NCBI GenBank assembly: GCA_013288235.1
Contig: JABDCF010000002.1
Span: 1 to 64,000, forward strand
Direction: 5' to 3'
Length of the DNA: 64,000 bases
DNA from: Bacteroidota bacterium
GTDB lineage: Bacteria; Bacteroidota; Bacteroidia; Sphingobacteriales; Sphingobacteriaceae
Shown: in pieces, positions 25,757 through 34,159 of the stretch
Layout of the letters: each line of letters begins with the position of its first letter
Numbering within the stretch: the first letter of the stretch is position 1
Notes under the pieces: generated by a model
Database searches by the model: none
What the model was told of the DNA's origin: nothing
What the model saw: only the letters and a program-made list of their open reading frames with translations
Translations under genes and position numbers: made by a program

Positions 25757-25990
25757 TCACCAGGCCATCATTGGGCTCAGGTTGTAATCGATGGATGTAA
25801 TGGTAATGGTGTTGTGACGGTTCCAGTCTTCAATATCGATAAGGCCGGGCATTGTTTGGTAATGCCTGTCATCTTTTGAACATTTAACAATATAGCCTAT
25901 ATCATCAACCTGGGCTATCACAGGGCGCGAGCCACATTCTTTGCAAAGCTTGCAATAAATTGACACCGGTATATTCACGTAACCCCTCAT
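25757..25990 (-). CDS. Hypothetical small protein with CxxC motif
   Basis: Protein of 77 residues with a CKLCKECGSRPV motif near the N-terminus and another Cys (KCSKDDRHYQ), which could form a small zinc site. It has no signal peptide or membrane segment. Family not recognised; its composition and isolation support a real but unassigned gene. Confidence 0.5.
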   Translation of the reverse strand: MRGYVNIPVSIYCKLCKECGSRPVIAQVDDIGYIVKCSKDDRHYQTMPGLIDIEDWNRHNTITITSIDYNLSPMMAW

Positions 25991-26174
25991 ATTACCTTAA
26001 TACGGGGCTACTTTAAAAGAAGTTACCTAAAAATGAACTTTTATGCTAATATTTATCTTATTCACTAACATCCTGTTATAAAATACCTTAAAGTGTTATT
26101 TCAAATCTTTTCAATTTTTTTTGGCACCTTAATTGCAACTGTATTAATACATCTACTTTAAAAAATAAATTGTT

Positions 26175-26309
26175 ATGAAAAAGCACATTTTAAGACTAAT
26201 AGCCTTGCTGATATTTGCATCCGCTATATCAAGTTGTTCAGTGGAATACCGCGAACACCACAGGCATCACGATGACGGTGGGGGTGACCACCATTACCGT
26301 AATTATTAA
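26175..26309 (+). CDS. Small His-rich lipoprotein (44 aa)
   Basis: Too short for the ORF track. ATG 26175 to TAA 26307-26309, 44 residues. The signal peptide ends in a lipobox (SAISSC, Cys21), so it should be lipidated; the mature part of 24 residues is rich in His, Asp and Gly (EHHRHHDDGGGDHH). A hairpin with a T-run follows. Possibly a metal-binding envelope peptide; no family recognised. Confidence 0.55.
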   Translation: MKKHILRLIALLIFASAISSCSVEYREHHRHHDDGGGDHHYRNY

Positions 26310-26339
26310 TAATGGCCAACTAATCATTGTTAAAATATC

Positions 26340-26370
26340 AAAAAGCCTCTGTAACTACAGTGGCTTTTTT
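26340..26370. terminator. Bidirectional hairpin terminator
   Basis: AAAAAGCC...GGCTTTTTT with an inner CTGT/ACAG stem. It follows the His-rich lipoprotein gene on the plus strand and the GH16 gene on the minus strand. Confidence 0.75.
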
Positions 26371-26383
26371 GTTGAAATTTACA

Positions 26384-27252
26384 TCAATGGGAAGGTTTGG
26401 TAACCAGCACCCAATCAACCAGTACTTTAGCATCACCGCCCTTTATTCTATCCACAGTTGTTTGCGGTATGCCGTAATAAGGCGCCTTTACTTTGTTTAC
26501 CCCGCCAGGATAGCCCCCTCCAAGTGCAAAATTCAGGATAATAAATTTAGCATTATCAAAAGCCCAGCGGCCATAGTGTTCAACCATGGCCCGTGTTACC
26601 GTGTACGTTACTTTGCCATCCAACTTAAAAACAATACTTTGGTCTGTCCAGTCAACCGAGTAAACATGCCATTGGGAAACATCTGTTCCGGGAGGGAAGA
26701 AAGCGCGGTAAACTAAAGGGGTATTCCCAAAATAGTTGGGACCATGCAGTGCATTACTTATCCAGCTTGAGTCGCCAACGGTTTCCATCATATCAATTTC
26801 GCCGCAATCAGGCCATTTGCCATTGCCAAGCGCCCAAAAGGCTGGCCATAAACCTGCGCCGCCAGTCATTTTCATACGGGCTGAGGCAGTACCATAAGTG
26901 AACTCCATTTTACTTTGGGTATTTATCCGGCCCGATATAAAATCGTACTTTTTATTTTCCTTACTTGTAAAACCGGGCTTATAAACAGCTTTAATAACCA
27001 ATGCGCCATTCACCGCACCTTCGGCCTTTGTGCCCTTCACAAGGTAAAGTGTTGCGGATGAATCGACATAAGCCTGTTGTTCATCGTTAACCGTATGACC
27101 GGTCACCTCAACATTCCATTTGGTACGGTCGAGTGTTTTTTCGTTAAAATCTTCAAAAAAAAAACCGTGTCGGTTTTTGGCGGCGCTTGCTGCGCTTTTA
27201 CCGAAGTTAGCATTGAAAACGCAGCTATTGCCGTGATATAAAGGATTCTCAT
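26384..27252 (-). pseudogene. GH16 family glycoside hydrolase, frameshifted at a T10 run
   Basis: Exported GH16-type enzyme, likely cutting a beta-1,3- or beta-1,4-glucan or galactan. The catalytic motif is GEIDMMETVG (two Glu and one Asp), preceded by GLWPAFWAL and followed by WHVYSVDWTDQSI, the usual GH16 core. The track ORF begins at 27106, but the real signal peptide starts at ATG 27252 (MRILYITAIAAFSMLTSVKAQ). The frame is broken at a run of ten (27155-27164; eight or eleven would restore FFEDFNEKTLDRTKWNVEV). Last gene of the carbohydrate cluster. Confidence 0.82.
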
Positions 27253-27283
27253 AGTTGATTATAATTGGTTTTGCTATTGCCCG

Positions 27284-27745
27284 CTATTTTACTTTCAGAT
27301 ATTTTTCAATGATTGTTCTGTCAATATTCTCCTTCTCAACTTTTTCAAGGCCAGTTTGAATTAGTGTATCATTTTTTATTTTAACGGTAAACTTAAATGT
27401 TTTGCCCTCCCAATTCTTATCGCTATAAAAATCAAGGTGTTCGGTATATTGATCGCCAACTAAAGTATAAGCGCCGCCACCTGCATCAAAATGATTACTG
27501 GAGTCCTTTTTAGTACCCAGATCGTGTCGGATAAAAACAAAATGTGTATCGTTAATTATCTTTAAAAATTTTTGGCCTTTGGTATAATCCGTAACAACGC
27601 TAACCCCTTTTGTAATGGTAGTGCCCGTAATCATTTGCCATGTACCATTGAGTTGGATTGACGGCTGGTTGTCACTTTTTGTTTTAGTAGTACATGAAAA
27701 AAGCGCTGCGATGGCGAACGATAATGCGATAAATTTAAGTTTCAT
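27284..27745 (-). CDS. Lipocalin-like lipoprotein
   Basis: Lipoprotein of 153 residues: signal peptide with lipobox (ALFSC), then LNGTWQMITGTT, a beta-rich middle and WEGKTFKFTVKIKNDTL, resembling lipocalin-like/DUF4488-type domains found in Bacteroidota. Ligand unknown. It lies between the GH16 and NIF3-like genes and is probably in the same transcript. Confidence 0.65.
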   Translation of the reverse strand: MKLKFIALSFAIAALFSCTTKTKSDNQPSIQLNGTWQMITGTTITKGVSVVTDYTKGQKFLKIINDTHFVFIRHDLGTKKDSSNHFDAGGGAYTLVGDQYTEHLDFYSDKNWEGKTFKFTVKIKNDTLIQTGLEKVEKENIDRTIIEKYLKVK

Positions 27746-27873
27746 AATTTAAGATTGACAGGTTGAAATAATTTGTATGCAAGATGCAAAAATTATTATT
27801 TGATTGCCGTTCTAAAGTTACAACTTTTTAAAAAATTTTAAAAAGCGGGTAAATCTTTCTGTTTCTGCAATTC

Positions 27874-28809
27874 TCACATAAACGACAAGGAATTCCGGCT
27901 TGGCACATGCGTTGCTTTTATGGCCGGGAACTTATCTTTAAGCCAATTCAGCATATATTCAGAACCGGGTTCTTCACTGGCAATATGGCCCAGTGTTACA
28001 AGGGACAGGTTGTCGCCTTTTGCGAGGGCATCGCGCACATATTCTGCGGTTTCCCATTCCTGTATTTCGCCAACTATCAACACATCAGGCCTGTATTTCA
28101 TAATAGCTTCAATTTGTGCCCGGCCGCCTGCTGCGCCAGGTATAAACAACACATTTTTGCATACTTGCCCCGGGTTGCCCACATACCTTACTTTTTCAAT
28201 ATTCAGCTTTGTTTTTACGTGCATTATCAGCTTTTTTAAAGTTGTTGCAGGCAGGGTGATAATATTTGGTATCTTTTCATCGGCATATTTTTGCCAATCG
28301 AGTTTTGCCAATACACCGGTAGTAACGCCATCGGGTACCAGATGATGTATATAATCGTGGTTGCGCCATACAGCGATGTTATGCTTATTTAACAAATCTA
28401 TTTTATAACGGTAAACTTCATCGTTCTGTAGCCACGAAGTATCATCAGTATGATTATAAAATGTAGGCTCATGAGCTATAATAAAATTAGCATTAAGGTC
28501 AATGGCTTCACGTATTACTGCGATAGTGGCAAACATGGTGGTGACTATACCATTCACTTTTGTATCCGGGCTGCCTGCTTTTAAAGTGTCAACTGTAGGA
28601 TCTAAAACCCCGCCCGGCACACCTTTAATAAACATATCCATTATTTGCTTTACTGTGTAGGTTTCATCCCCACTAATAAAATTGGCTGCATTACTTAATA
28701 AGGGTGATGCTAAGAGCACACCGGCACCAACCGCCGCGGAAATATCGTAAATGAATTTTCTGCGGCTAAACCCGGAATCAATGGCGGCAAGGTCTTTTAC
28801 AGGTCTCAT
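27874..28809 (-). CDS. Exported NIF3-like dinuclear metal-centre protein
   Basis: Protein of 311 residues of the NIF3/YbgI family. NIF3 motifs are IIAHEPTFY (metal-binding His and Glu) and LVTLGHIASEEPGSEYM near the end. Unlike the usual cytosolic family members it starts with a twin-arginine-like signal (SRRKFIYDISAAVGAGVLLASPLL), so it should be exported. The role of NIF3 proteins is unclear; an exported one in a carbohydrate cluster may be a hydrolase. Same direction as the glycosidase genes around it. Confidence 0.8.
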   Translation of the reverse strand: MRPVKDLAAIDSGFSRRKFIYDISAAVGAGVLLASPLLSNAANFISGDETYTVKQIMDMFIKGVPGGVLDPTVDTLKAGSPDTKVNGIVTTMFATIAVIREAIDLNANFIIAHEPTFYNHTDDTSWLQNDEVYRYKIDLLNKHNIAVWRNHDYIHHLVPDGVTTGVLAKLDWQKYADEKIPNIITLPATTLKKLIMHVKTKLNIEKVRYVGNPGQVCKNVLFIPGAAGGRAQIEAIMKYRPDVLIVGEIQEWETAEYVRDALAKGDNLSLVTLGHIASEEPGSEYMLNWLKDKFPAIKATHVPSRNSLSFM

Positions 28810-28939
28810 AACTGGTTAGGATTAGTTTTTTAATTGAAAGGAAAGCTTATTTAAAGTTAAGCAATTTTAATAAGTAATATCAAAAAACAAATAAACCTGT
28901 AATGCCGTAAAACAAACTGCATTAATTGGTAGAATTCCT

Positions 28940-30415
28940 CTATCTACCATAATTCAATGTCACCAAACATACGCCAAAAGGCTTCAATTCAATGGCATCA
29001 CCACTTATTACAGACTGAACAGGCGCATCATCCCCCGAACGTTCATCAATGGTGCTTATTTTAGCGCCTTTAAATTCAGGAGGCACTTTTAACTGCACTG
29101 TTTTATTCCTTTTGTTGAGGATGAGTACTTTTTTGCTGTTGCCATTTGTGAAGCCCTGCCCAGCAATATCATCACCATTATTGGCAGCAATGCTTGTCTC
29201 AACTAATTTATCGCCTGCTTTGATGTTGTCTTTGATCATCTTCAAGACCCAGAAACGGGCGTTTGGTTTATTGTTTTGATAATTGATCATACTTACATCA
29301 GGGTATTGTGTTGGAAATCCTACCAATTGCGATTCGCCAATAACATCGATATGCGCTTTTGTCAACTCAATAAAAAAATACGAGTAGACCGATGCCGAAA
29401 GGTTCCAGTACACCGGGGTTATCGGCAGTTCGCGCATAGCATCGCTAACAAAAGTACCAAGTTCATCAATGTCTGTTTTAGTGTTTGGAGATAATCTTTT
29501 TCGAATATTTTCGATATAGCTTACAGCATTTAAAAAATTATCAGCTTTATCAAATAGCGTGTATTCATAAGCGTCAAACTTTTGGTTATTATTAGCATTG
29601 GCATAGCAATGATAGGATATCATATCCAGTTTAATGCCGGATTTGTGGTTGGCCGGGTTTAAAAAGTACTCAAACCATCCCGGTTTTTCAAAGGCAAGAG
29701 CCATGCCCACAAATTTAGTTTTTGGCGATACTTTATGGATGGCACTTACCATGGCATCGTAAATTTTGGTGTAGGCCTGCGGTGTAAAATTATGTTCCAG
29801 GTCAGGCTCGTTTAAAACTTCCCAATAGGGAATTTGATAATGATAGCCCGATCTGTGATATTTTCCCATTTCATCGGTAAATCCCCCTTTGGTGTACCAG
29901 CTTATCAGCCTTGTATAATAGCCGGTTAACTCCTTCAGCGTTTTATCCCTGAACTCCGAACCGCCGCCATAGCTCCAGCCCAACTCGTTAGGGTCTTTAG
30001 GATACGGAACTTTATAGCTTGTTTTAAACATCCATTGGGGTATCGTACTAAAATTCATTATCACCGAATGCCCTTTGGTAGCCTCCAGAAAGTCAATGGT
30101 CATCGGGTCGATCAAACTAAAATCCCATGAAGTTTTGCCGCTTTCAGGAGCATCCAGTTCTGCCACGGCTAATTTAGGATATGGAAACCATGGCACATAC
30201 CGCACATAATCAGCACCCAGGTCTTTTAAAGCGTCGAAAGAGCCATCGTGCATTGACGCCCCTCTGCGCAGCATAGGGTTACCAACCACCTGTAAGGTAG
30301 GCGTTGATTGTGATACCATTAAACTATTAGTCCATTTTACAGTGAGCGCCGGGCCTTGCGCCATGCAGGCATGCGCGCTAATAAGCAATAATGCAGCAAC
30401 AGTAAATTTTTTCAT
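28940..30415 (-). CDS. Exported clan GH-A glycoside hydrolase (GH39-like)
   Basis: Exported protein of 491 residues with a signal peptide (MKKFTVAALLLISAHACMAQ). The TIM-barrel acid/base motif is WEVLNEPDLE and a later TDIDELGTF is a candidate nucleophile strand, as in GH39 xylosidases and related clan GH-A enzymes. A C-terminal beta domain follows. Substrate probably a plant-type polysaccharide chain; family assignment is approximate. Part of the SusC/SusD-led cluster. Confidence 0.78.
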   Translation of the reverse strand: MKKFTVAALLLISAHACMAQGPALTVKWTNSLMVSQSTPTLQVVGNPMLRRGASMHDGSFDALKDLGADYVRYVPWFPYPKLAVAELDAPESGKTSWDFSLIDPMTIDFLEATKGHSVIMNFSTIPQWMFKTSYKVPYPKDPNELGWSYGGGSEFRDKTLKELTGYYTRLISWYTKGGFTDEMGKYHRSGYHYQIPYWEVLNEPDLEHNFTPQAYTKIYDAMVSAIHKVSPKTKFVGMALAFEKPGWFEYFLNPANHKSGIKLDMISYHCYANANNNQKFDAYEYTLFDKADNFLNAVSYIENIRKRLSPNTKTDIDELGTFVSDAMRELPITPVYWNLSASVYSYFFIELTKAHIDVIGESQLVGFPTQYPDVSMINYQNNKPNARFWVLKMIKDNIKAGDKLVETSIAANNGDDIAGQGFTNGNSKKVLILNKRNKTVQLKVPPEFKGAKISTIDERSGDDAPVQSVISGDAIELKPFGVCLVTLNYGR

Positions 30416-30458
30416 TGGGTTTATAATTGAGGTCTATATAAAAGTTATCAGATACAGT

Positions 30459-30561
30459 AAATCAAGAATCAAGGGCCAGGAATCAAGATAAACAGTAAAT
30501 AGCAGATAATCTAAGAACAATTTCTTTTCTCCTGGTTCTTGATTCTTAACTCTTGATTCTC
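30459..30561. repeat. AATCAAG-word inverted repeat
   Basis: AATCAAGAATCAAGGGCCAGG and AATCAAG on the left; CCTGGTTCTTGATTC and CTCTTGATTC on the right. Hairpin-forming element between the GH39-like and amidase genes. Confidence 0.75.
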
Positions 30562-30615
30562 TTTCTCAACACACTTTAACAGTTTGTGTCCCAAGCAACT
30601 CTCCTAATTTTATAA

Positions 30616-30634
30616 TTTTTTTTTGGGGGGGGGG
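30616..30634. repeat. T9G10 homopolymer tract
   Basis: Nine T followed by ten G (plus strand), the longest G-run in the window, in the gap between the amidase and the GH39-like gene. Confidence 0.9.
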
Positions 30635-30649
30635 CGAGCCGTTGAGCCA

Positions 30650-30766
30650 CTATATCAATATACCTGCAAATGCGTTTTTCCAATCAGTCAAGCTGTCCCC
30701 AATTTGCTTCAAGGCTGATACCCAAAGGTCGGCTTTAAGTGCAGGTGTAAAAGCTTTTTTGCTCAT
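30650..30766 (-). CDS. Possible coupled small ORF (38 aa)
   Basis: ATG at 30766 overlaps the amidase stop codon by one base (TAATG), and the frame runs 38 residues (MSKKAFTPALKADLWVSALK...) to TAG at 30650. The overlap suggests translational coupling, and the peptide is predicted amphipathic. No family is recognised, and it may be a chance ORF. Confidence 0.3.
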   Translation of the reverse strand: MSKKAFTPALKADLWVSALKQIGDSLTDWKNAFAGILI

Positions 30767-32442
30767 TATTGAAAATTTAACGGCGGGTGTTTTTTATTAA
30801 AATCAGTGGCATCCTGGTAAAGTTTAGCGGCCTGCAATAATTTGCCCTCGCCAAAAAGCTGGCCCATAAATGTTATGCTGGCTGGCCGCCCTTTGGCGTT
30901 GAAGCCGTTTGGCAGTACGACGCAGGGGTTGCCTGTTAAATTGGTCATGGATAAATTAAGGCTGAACGATGGTGTAATATACAAGTCAAGCCCTTTCAAT
31001 TTTCCGTACCAGTTTTGAATGAGTAAGGTACGGGCGCGATTTGCCTCGATATATTCCGCAGCAGGTATAAACTGCGCAGAACGAAATGTATTTGGCCATG
31101 CATTTTTATTTTGCAGCACCATTTGGTCGTCCTTATGCGATAAAACCAATTCCTGGAAGGCGGCGCCCGCTTCGGCATCTAATAAAAAGGTCATGGAACC
31201 TATGGGCATTTTTGGATATTCAATGGGTACTAATTCAGCCCCTAATTCCTTTAATTTCGCCAGCGTAGCGGAGTCGGCTGCATGGTTAGCATATTTACGG
31301 TCAAAATCTGCTTTTACATAACCGATCTTATATCCTTTTAAGGATTTTATCCTGCCGTCATAATTAAACGGCGCGGCAATAGTACTCAAATCCATCGCGT
31401 CAGTTCCCTGTATGGCGTTAAAAACAATCGCAGCATCTTCCACGCTCCTGGTAATGGGGCCAAGTTTGTCCATACTCCAACTTAAAGCCATAGCGCCATA
31501 CTTACTTACGCGCCCGAATGAAGGGCGCAGGCCGGTAACACCACATTCGGTGGAAGGCGATACAATGGAGCCAAGCGTCTCCGAGCCAATGGCAAACGGC
31601 AGGCAGCCAGCACCGACAGCCGAAGACGAACCTGCCGATGAACCGCTCGAACCGCGCGTAATATCCCATGGATTTTTGGTTTTACCGCCAAACCAAACAT
31701 CACCCTGCGCCAGTTCGCCTAAGGAGGTTTTTGCAATTAATATGGCACCTGCATCTTCCAGCCTGGTAACTACCGTGGCATCAACGTCTAACTGCTGATC
31801 TTTAAAAGGCACCGAACCGAAAGTAGTCTTATAATCCTTTTGCGCCAGCAGGTCCTTCACTCCAAACGGAATACCATGCAGTACACCGCGGTAATGCCCG
31901 TCTTTAATTTCTGCGTCGGCTTCGGCTGCTTTCTTTAAAGCATGCGCTTCGGTAAAAGTAATCACGTTGAGTAGCTTGTTGTTGTATTTCTTCAGCCTGT
32001 CAATAAAAAATTGGGTAAGCTCAACACAACTGATCTGTTTTGTGCGTATCAGTTCGCCTAATTGCCTGATGGTGTAAAAAGCAAGGTCATCGCGATTGGC
32101 GGGGATTGTCAGTTTCGCGGTTTTAGAAAGTTTAAAGCCACTTTTTTCATCCGGGTAAGTAAAACCTATGGGTATGGGGTTAAAGTTAAGCGCCGGTACC
32201 ACGCTGTTTGGCATATTTAATTTGCGCAGGTTATCATATGAGGTATTGAACTGGTTAAGGTTGCTAACCATGGAATCTGCCTGGGCATCAGTAAAATCCA
32301 TGCCGATAATTTTCTCCGCCTGTTTGATGACGTCAACGGTTACCGGGGCAACCTGCAATTTCGCGGTAACAAAGGAACCCAGGACAAAACTCAAACCGCC
32401 AATTGCAAAAATTGCGGCGTATTTACGGGTATTCTGTTTCAT
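30766..32442 (-). CDS. Exported amidase-signature enzyme
   Basis: Amidase of 558 residues. A signal/anchor segment (AAIFAIGGLSFVLGSFVTA) is followed by the amidase-signature core: catalytic Lys in IPFGVKDLLA, the GSSGSSAGSSSAVGAG loop and the SETLGSIVSPS segment carrying the two catalytic serines. Such enzymes hydrolyse amide bonds of varied substrates. Exported amidases are unusual inside carbohydrate clusters. Separated from the SGNH gene by a repeat. Confidence 0.88.
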   Translation of the reverse strand: MKQNTRKYAAIFAIGGLSFVLGSFVTAKLQVAPVTVDVIKQAEKIIGMDFTDAQADSMVSNLNQFNTSYDNLRKLNMPNSVVPALNFNPIPIGFTYPDEKSGFKLSKTAKLTIPANRDDLAFYTIRQLGELIRTKQISCVELTQFFIDRLKKYNNKLLNVITFTEAHALKKAAEADAEIKDGHYRGVLHGIPFGVKDLLAQKDYKTTFGSVPFKDQQLDVDATVVTRLEDAGAILIAKTSLGELAQGDVWFGGKTKNPWDITRGSSGSSAGSSSAVGAGCLPFAIGSETLGSIVSPSTECGVTGLRPSFGRVSKYGAMALSWSMDKLGPITRSVEDAAIVFNAIQGTDAMDLSTIAAPFNYDGRIKSLKGYKIGYVKADFDRKYANHAADSATLAKLKELGAELVPIEYPKMPIGSMTFLLDAEAGAAFQELVLSHKDDQMVLQNKNAWPNTFRSAQFIPAAEYIEANRARTLLIQNWYGKLKGLDLYITPSFSLNLSMTNLTGNPCVVLPNGFNAKGRPASITFMGQLFGEGKLLQAAKLYQDATDFNKKHPPLNFQ

Positions 32443-32460
32443 GAATTAAATATAGCGTAT

Positions 32461-32571
32461 AGATGTGAGATTTGAGATAAAAAGGTTATGGGCGATAGCA
32501 CATAGCCATTGGTGGTTTGGCCGTCCCACATCTCACGTCTAATATCTCACGTCTCATATCTCACATCTTAC
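32461..32571. repeat. AGATGTGAGAT-word inverted repeat overlapping a stop codon
   Basis: AGATGTGAGATTTGAGAT on the left; CCCACATCTCACGTC, ATATCTCACGTCTCATATCTCACATCT on the right. The right arm covers the last codons and TGA stop of the SGNH gene (stop at 32561). Confidence 0.75.
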
Positions 32572-34120
32572 TAAGCAGTTGCGCTAATCCCTGCGCATAC
32601 CACCGGGCCATGTAATCATTAGGGTGCAGCGGATTTACCAAACAATCTTTCGCTTTTTTCCGCTGATGGATGGCATCGCTTATGCTGTATATATTTAGGT
32701 TGATTATGCCATTGCCTTCCATTTGTGCCAGCACCCGGCTATAGCCCTCCAGGTTGCCCTGGTAAAACGTTTTATATTTGTCGCTATCAAGCACATAATC
32801 CGGATCGAATTTCATGTTTGATAAAAGCACAAATTCAACCTTTGGATTTGCCTCTCTTATTTTTTTAATGATTGTTTCTATATATCCTTTAAATTGCTCC
32901 GGGGTAAAACGCCAGAAATCATTCATACCAAAATCAATGATCACCAAATCGGGCTTTAACGGATTAATATATTTATCAGCATATTGTGCGCCCCAATCCA
33001 CTACCGAGCCGGGCAGGCCTGCGTTATACATCCTGATGTTATTATAATTATACTTTTTTCGAAGTTGCCGGGCAAAAAGGTCGACATAAGTCGGCATATA
33101 GGGCGCTACGGTATCATAACTGCTCACGTCCATGCCGCGGGTAATGCTCATGCCAAAAGCCGCTATTTTTAACGGCCGCTTTGCTTTCAATTTAGCCATT
33201 GTATGCGCCATTTGGCCGCCTTTGTATTGCGGTGCCGGGCCGTCCCATTTATCATGATGGACATAAGTGACCACTACCCACTGCGATTGGATATTGAACC
33301 AGGCCAAATCCTTTTTGGTATCAAAAGAAGTATCCGCCCTGAAAGGCATGGCTGAATTTTTAACCTTTATCATCACCCTGCCGTTCAGGGTAAAATCAAC
33401 ACCATTTTGATAGCTGGTACCAAGATCGAATTTCTTTACCGAGAGTATCTTATCGGGCACAAACAACAATTTTCCCTCCGCCGCTTTTCCGTTAACCGAA
33501 AACATCAGCACAGTTTCGTTATAAATAGTATCCGAACGCCAGAATGGCTTCATATAATCATCAAGGTTACAGCGCGGCTGATGTTTTGTTGTTGGCACGC
33601 CTACATTGGTTGCAATGGTGAAGTCATCTACGTAAATGGCCCCGCTGCCAGTGGCCGTTCTGTCTATACCTATTTCTGCATATTTAGTTCCGGCAGGTGT
33701 TTCGGTGTAATTACCGGTTTGCTGCCAGGCGATTGAATCAGGGGCCTTATTTTTATAAGTCAACAGCAATTTATGCTGAGCATTATAAAAACTTATAAAT
33801 GAATAGCCTTTTGTACCTTTTGACCCCGATTTTACATAAGCATTAAATTGAATGATGGATAATGGTGCAACAGTTATGCGTTGATAAATACTACCAGCAT
33901 TGTCACCCATTTTAACACAGTAATTGCCATGATGGGGCGCAGTTTTATCGATGCTGAAGTTGCCCGCACCGCCGGTAGTTATCCAACCTTTAAGTCCTTG
34001 TTCAAAATCAAGGTTTGTTTGGGCATAAACTTTCCCTGATCCAATAACAGCAAAAACCATAGCCAAAATGCTAACTGATCTTATAAATAATGCGCTATCC
34101 CTTATAATCCTATTTAGCAT
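32561..34120 (-). CDS. Exported SGNH/GDSL hydrolase with N-terminal beta domain
   Basis: Exported protein of 519 residues. The N-terminal part after the signal peptide (residues about 35-170) looks like a carbohydrate-binding-type beta sandwich (NLDFEQGLKGWITTGGAG...). The SGNH domain follows with block I in AAFGMSITRGMD (Ser), block III in DFGMNDFW (Asn) and block V in LHPNDY (Asp/His). Probably deacylates a polysaccharide. Its last two codons and stop lie in a repeat arm. Confidence 0.85.
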   Translation of the reverse strand: MLNRIIRDSALFIRSVSILAMVFAVIGSGKVYAQTNLDFEQGLKGWITTGGAGNFSIDKTAPHHGNYCVKMGDNAGSIYQRITVAPLSIIQFNAYVKSGSKGTKGYSFISFYNAQHKLLLTYKNKAPDSIAWQQTGNYTETPAGTKYAEIGIDRTATGSGAIYVDDFTIATNVGVPTTKHQPRCNLDDYMKPFWRSDTIYNETVLMFSVNGKAAEGKLLFVPDKILSVKKFDLGTSYQNGVDFTLNGRVMIKVKNSAMPFRADTSFDTKKDLAWFNIQSQWVVVTYVHHDKWDGPAPQYKGGQMAHTMAKLKAKRPLKIAAFGMSITRGMDVSSYDTVAPYMPTYVDLFARQLRKKYNYNNIRMYNAGLPGSVVDWGAQYADKYINPLKPDLVIIDFGMNDFWRFTPEQFKGYIETIIKKIREANPKVEFVLLSNMKFDPDYVLDSDKYKTFYQGNLEGYSRVLAQMEGNGIINLNIYSISDAIHQRKKAKDCLVNPLHPNDYMARWYAQGLAQLLSKM

Positions 34121-34159
34121 TTTTTTATTTTAAACCTGGCTTGAGTTTTTGTATAGATT

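Noticed and set aside
26215-26403. Plus-strand ORF 26215-26403
   Set aside because: Out-of-frame shadow over the small lipoprotein gene and the terminator.
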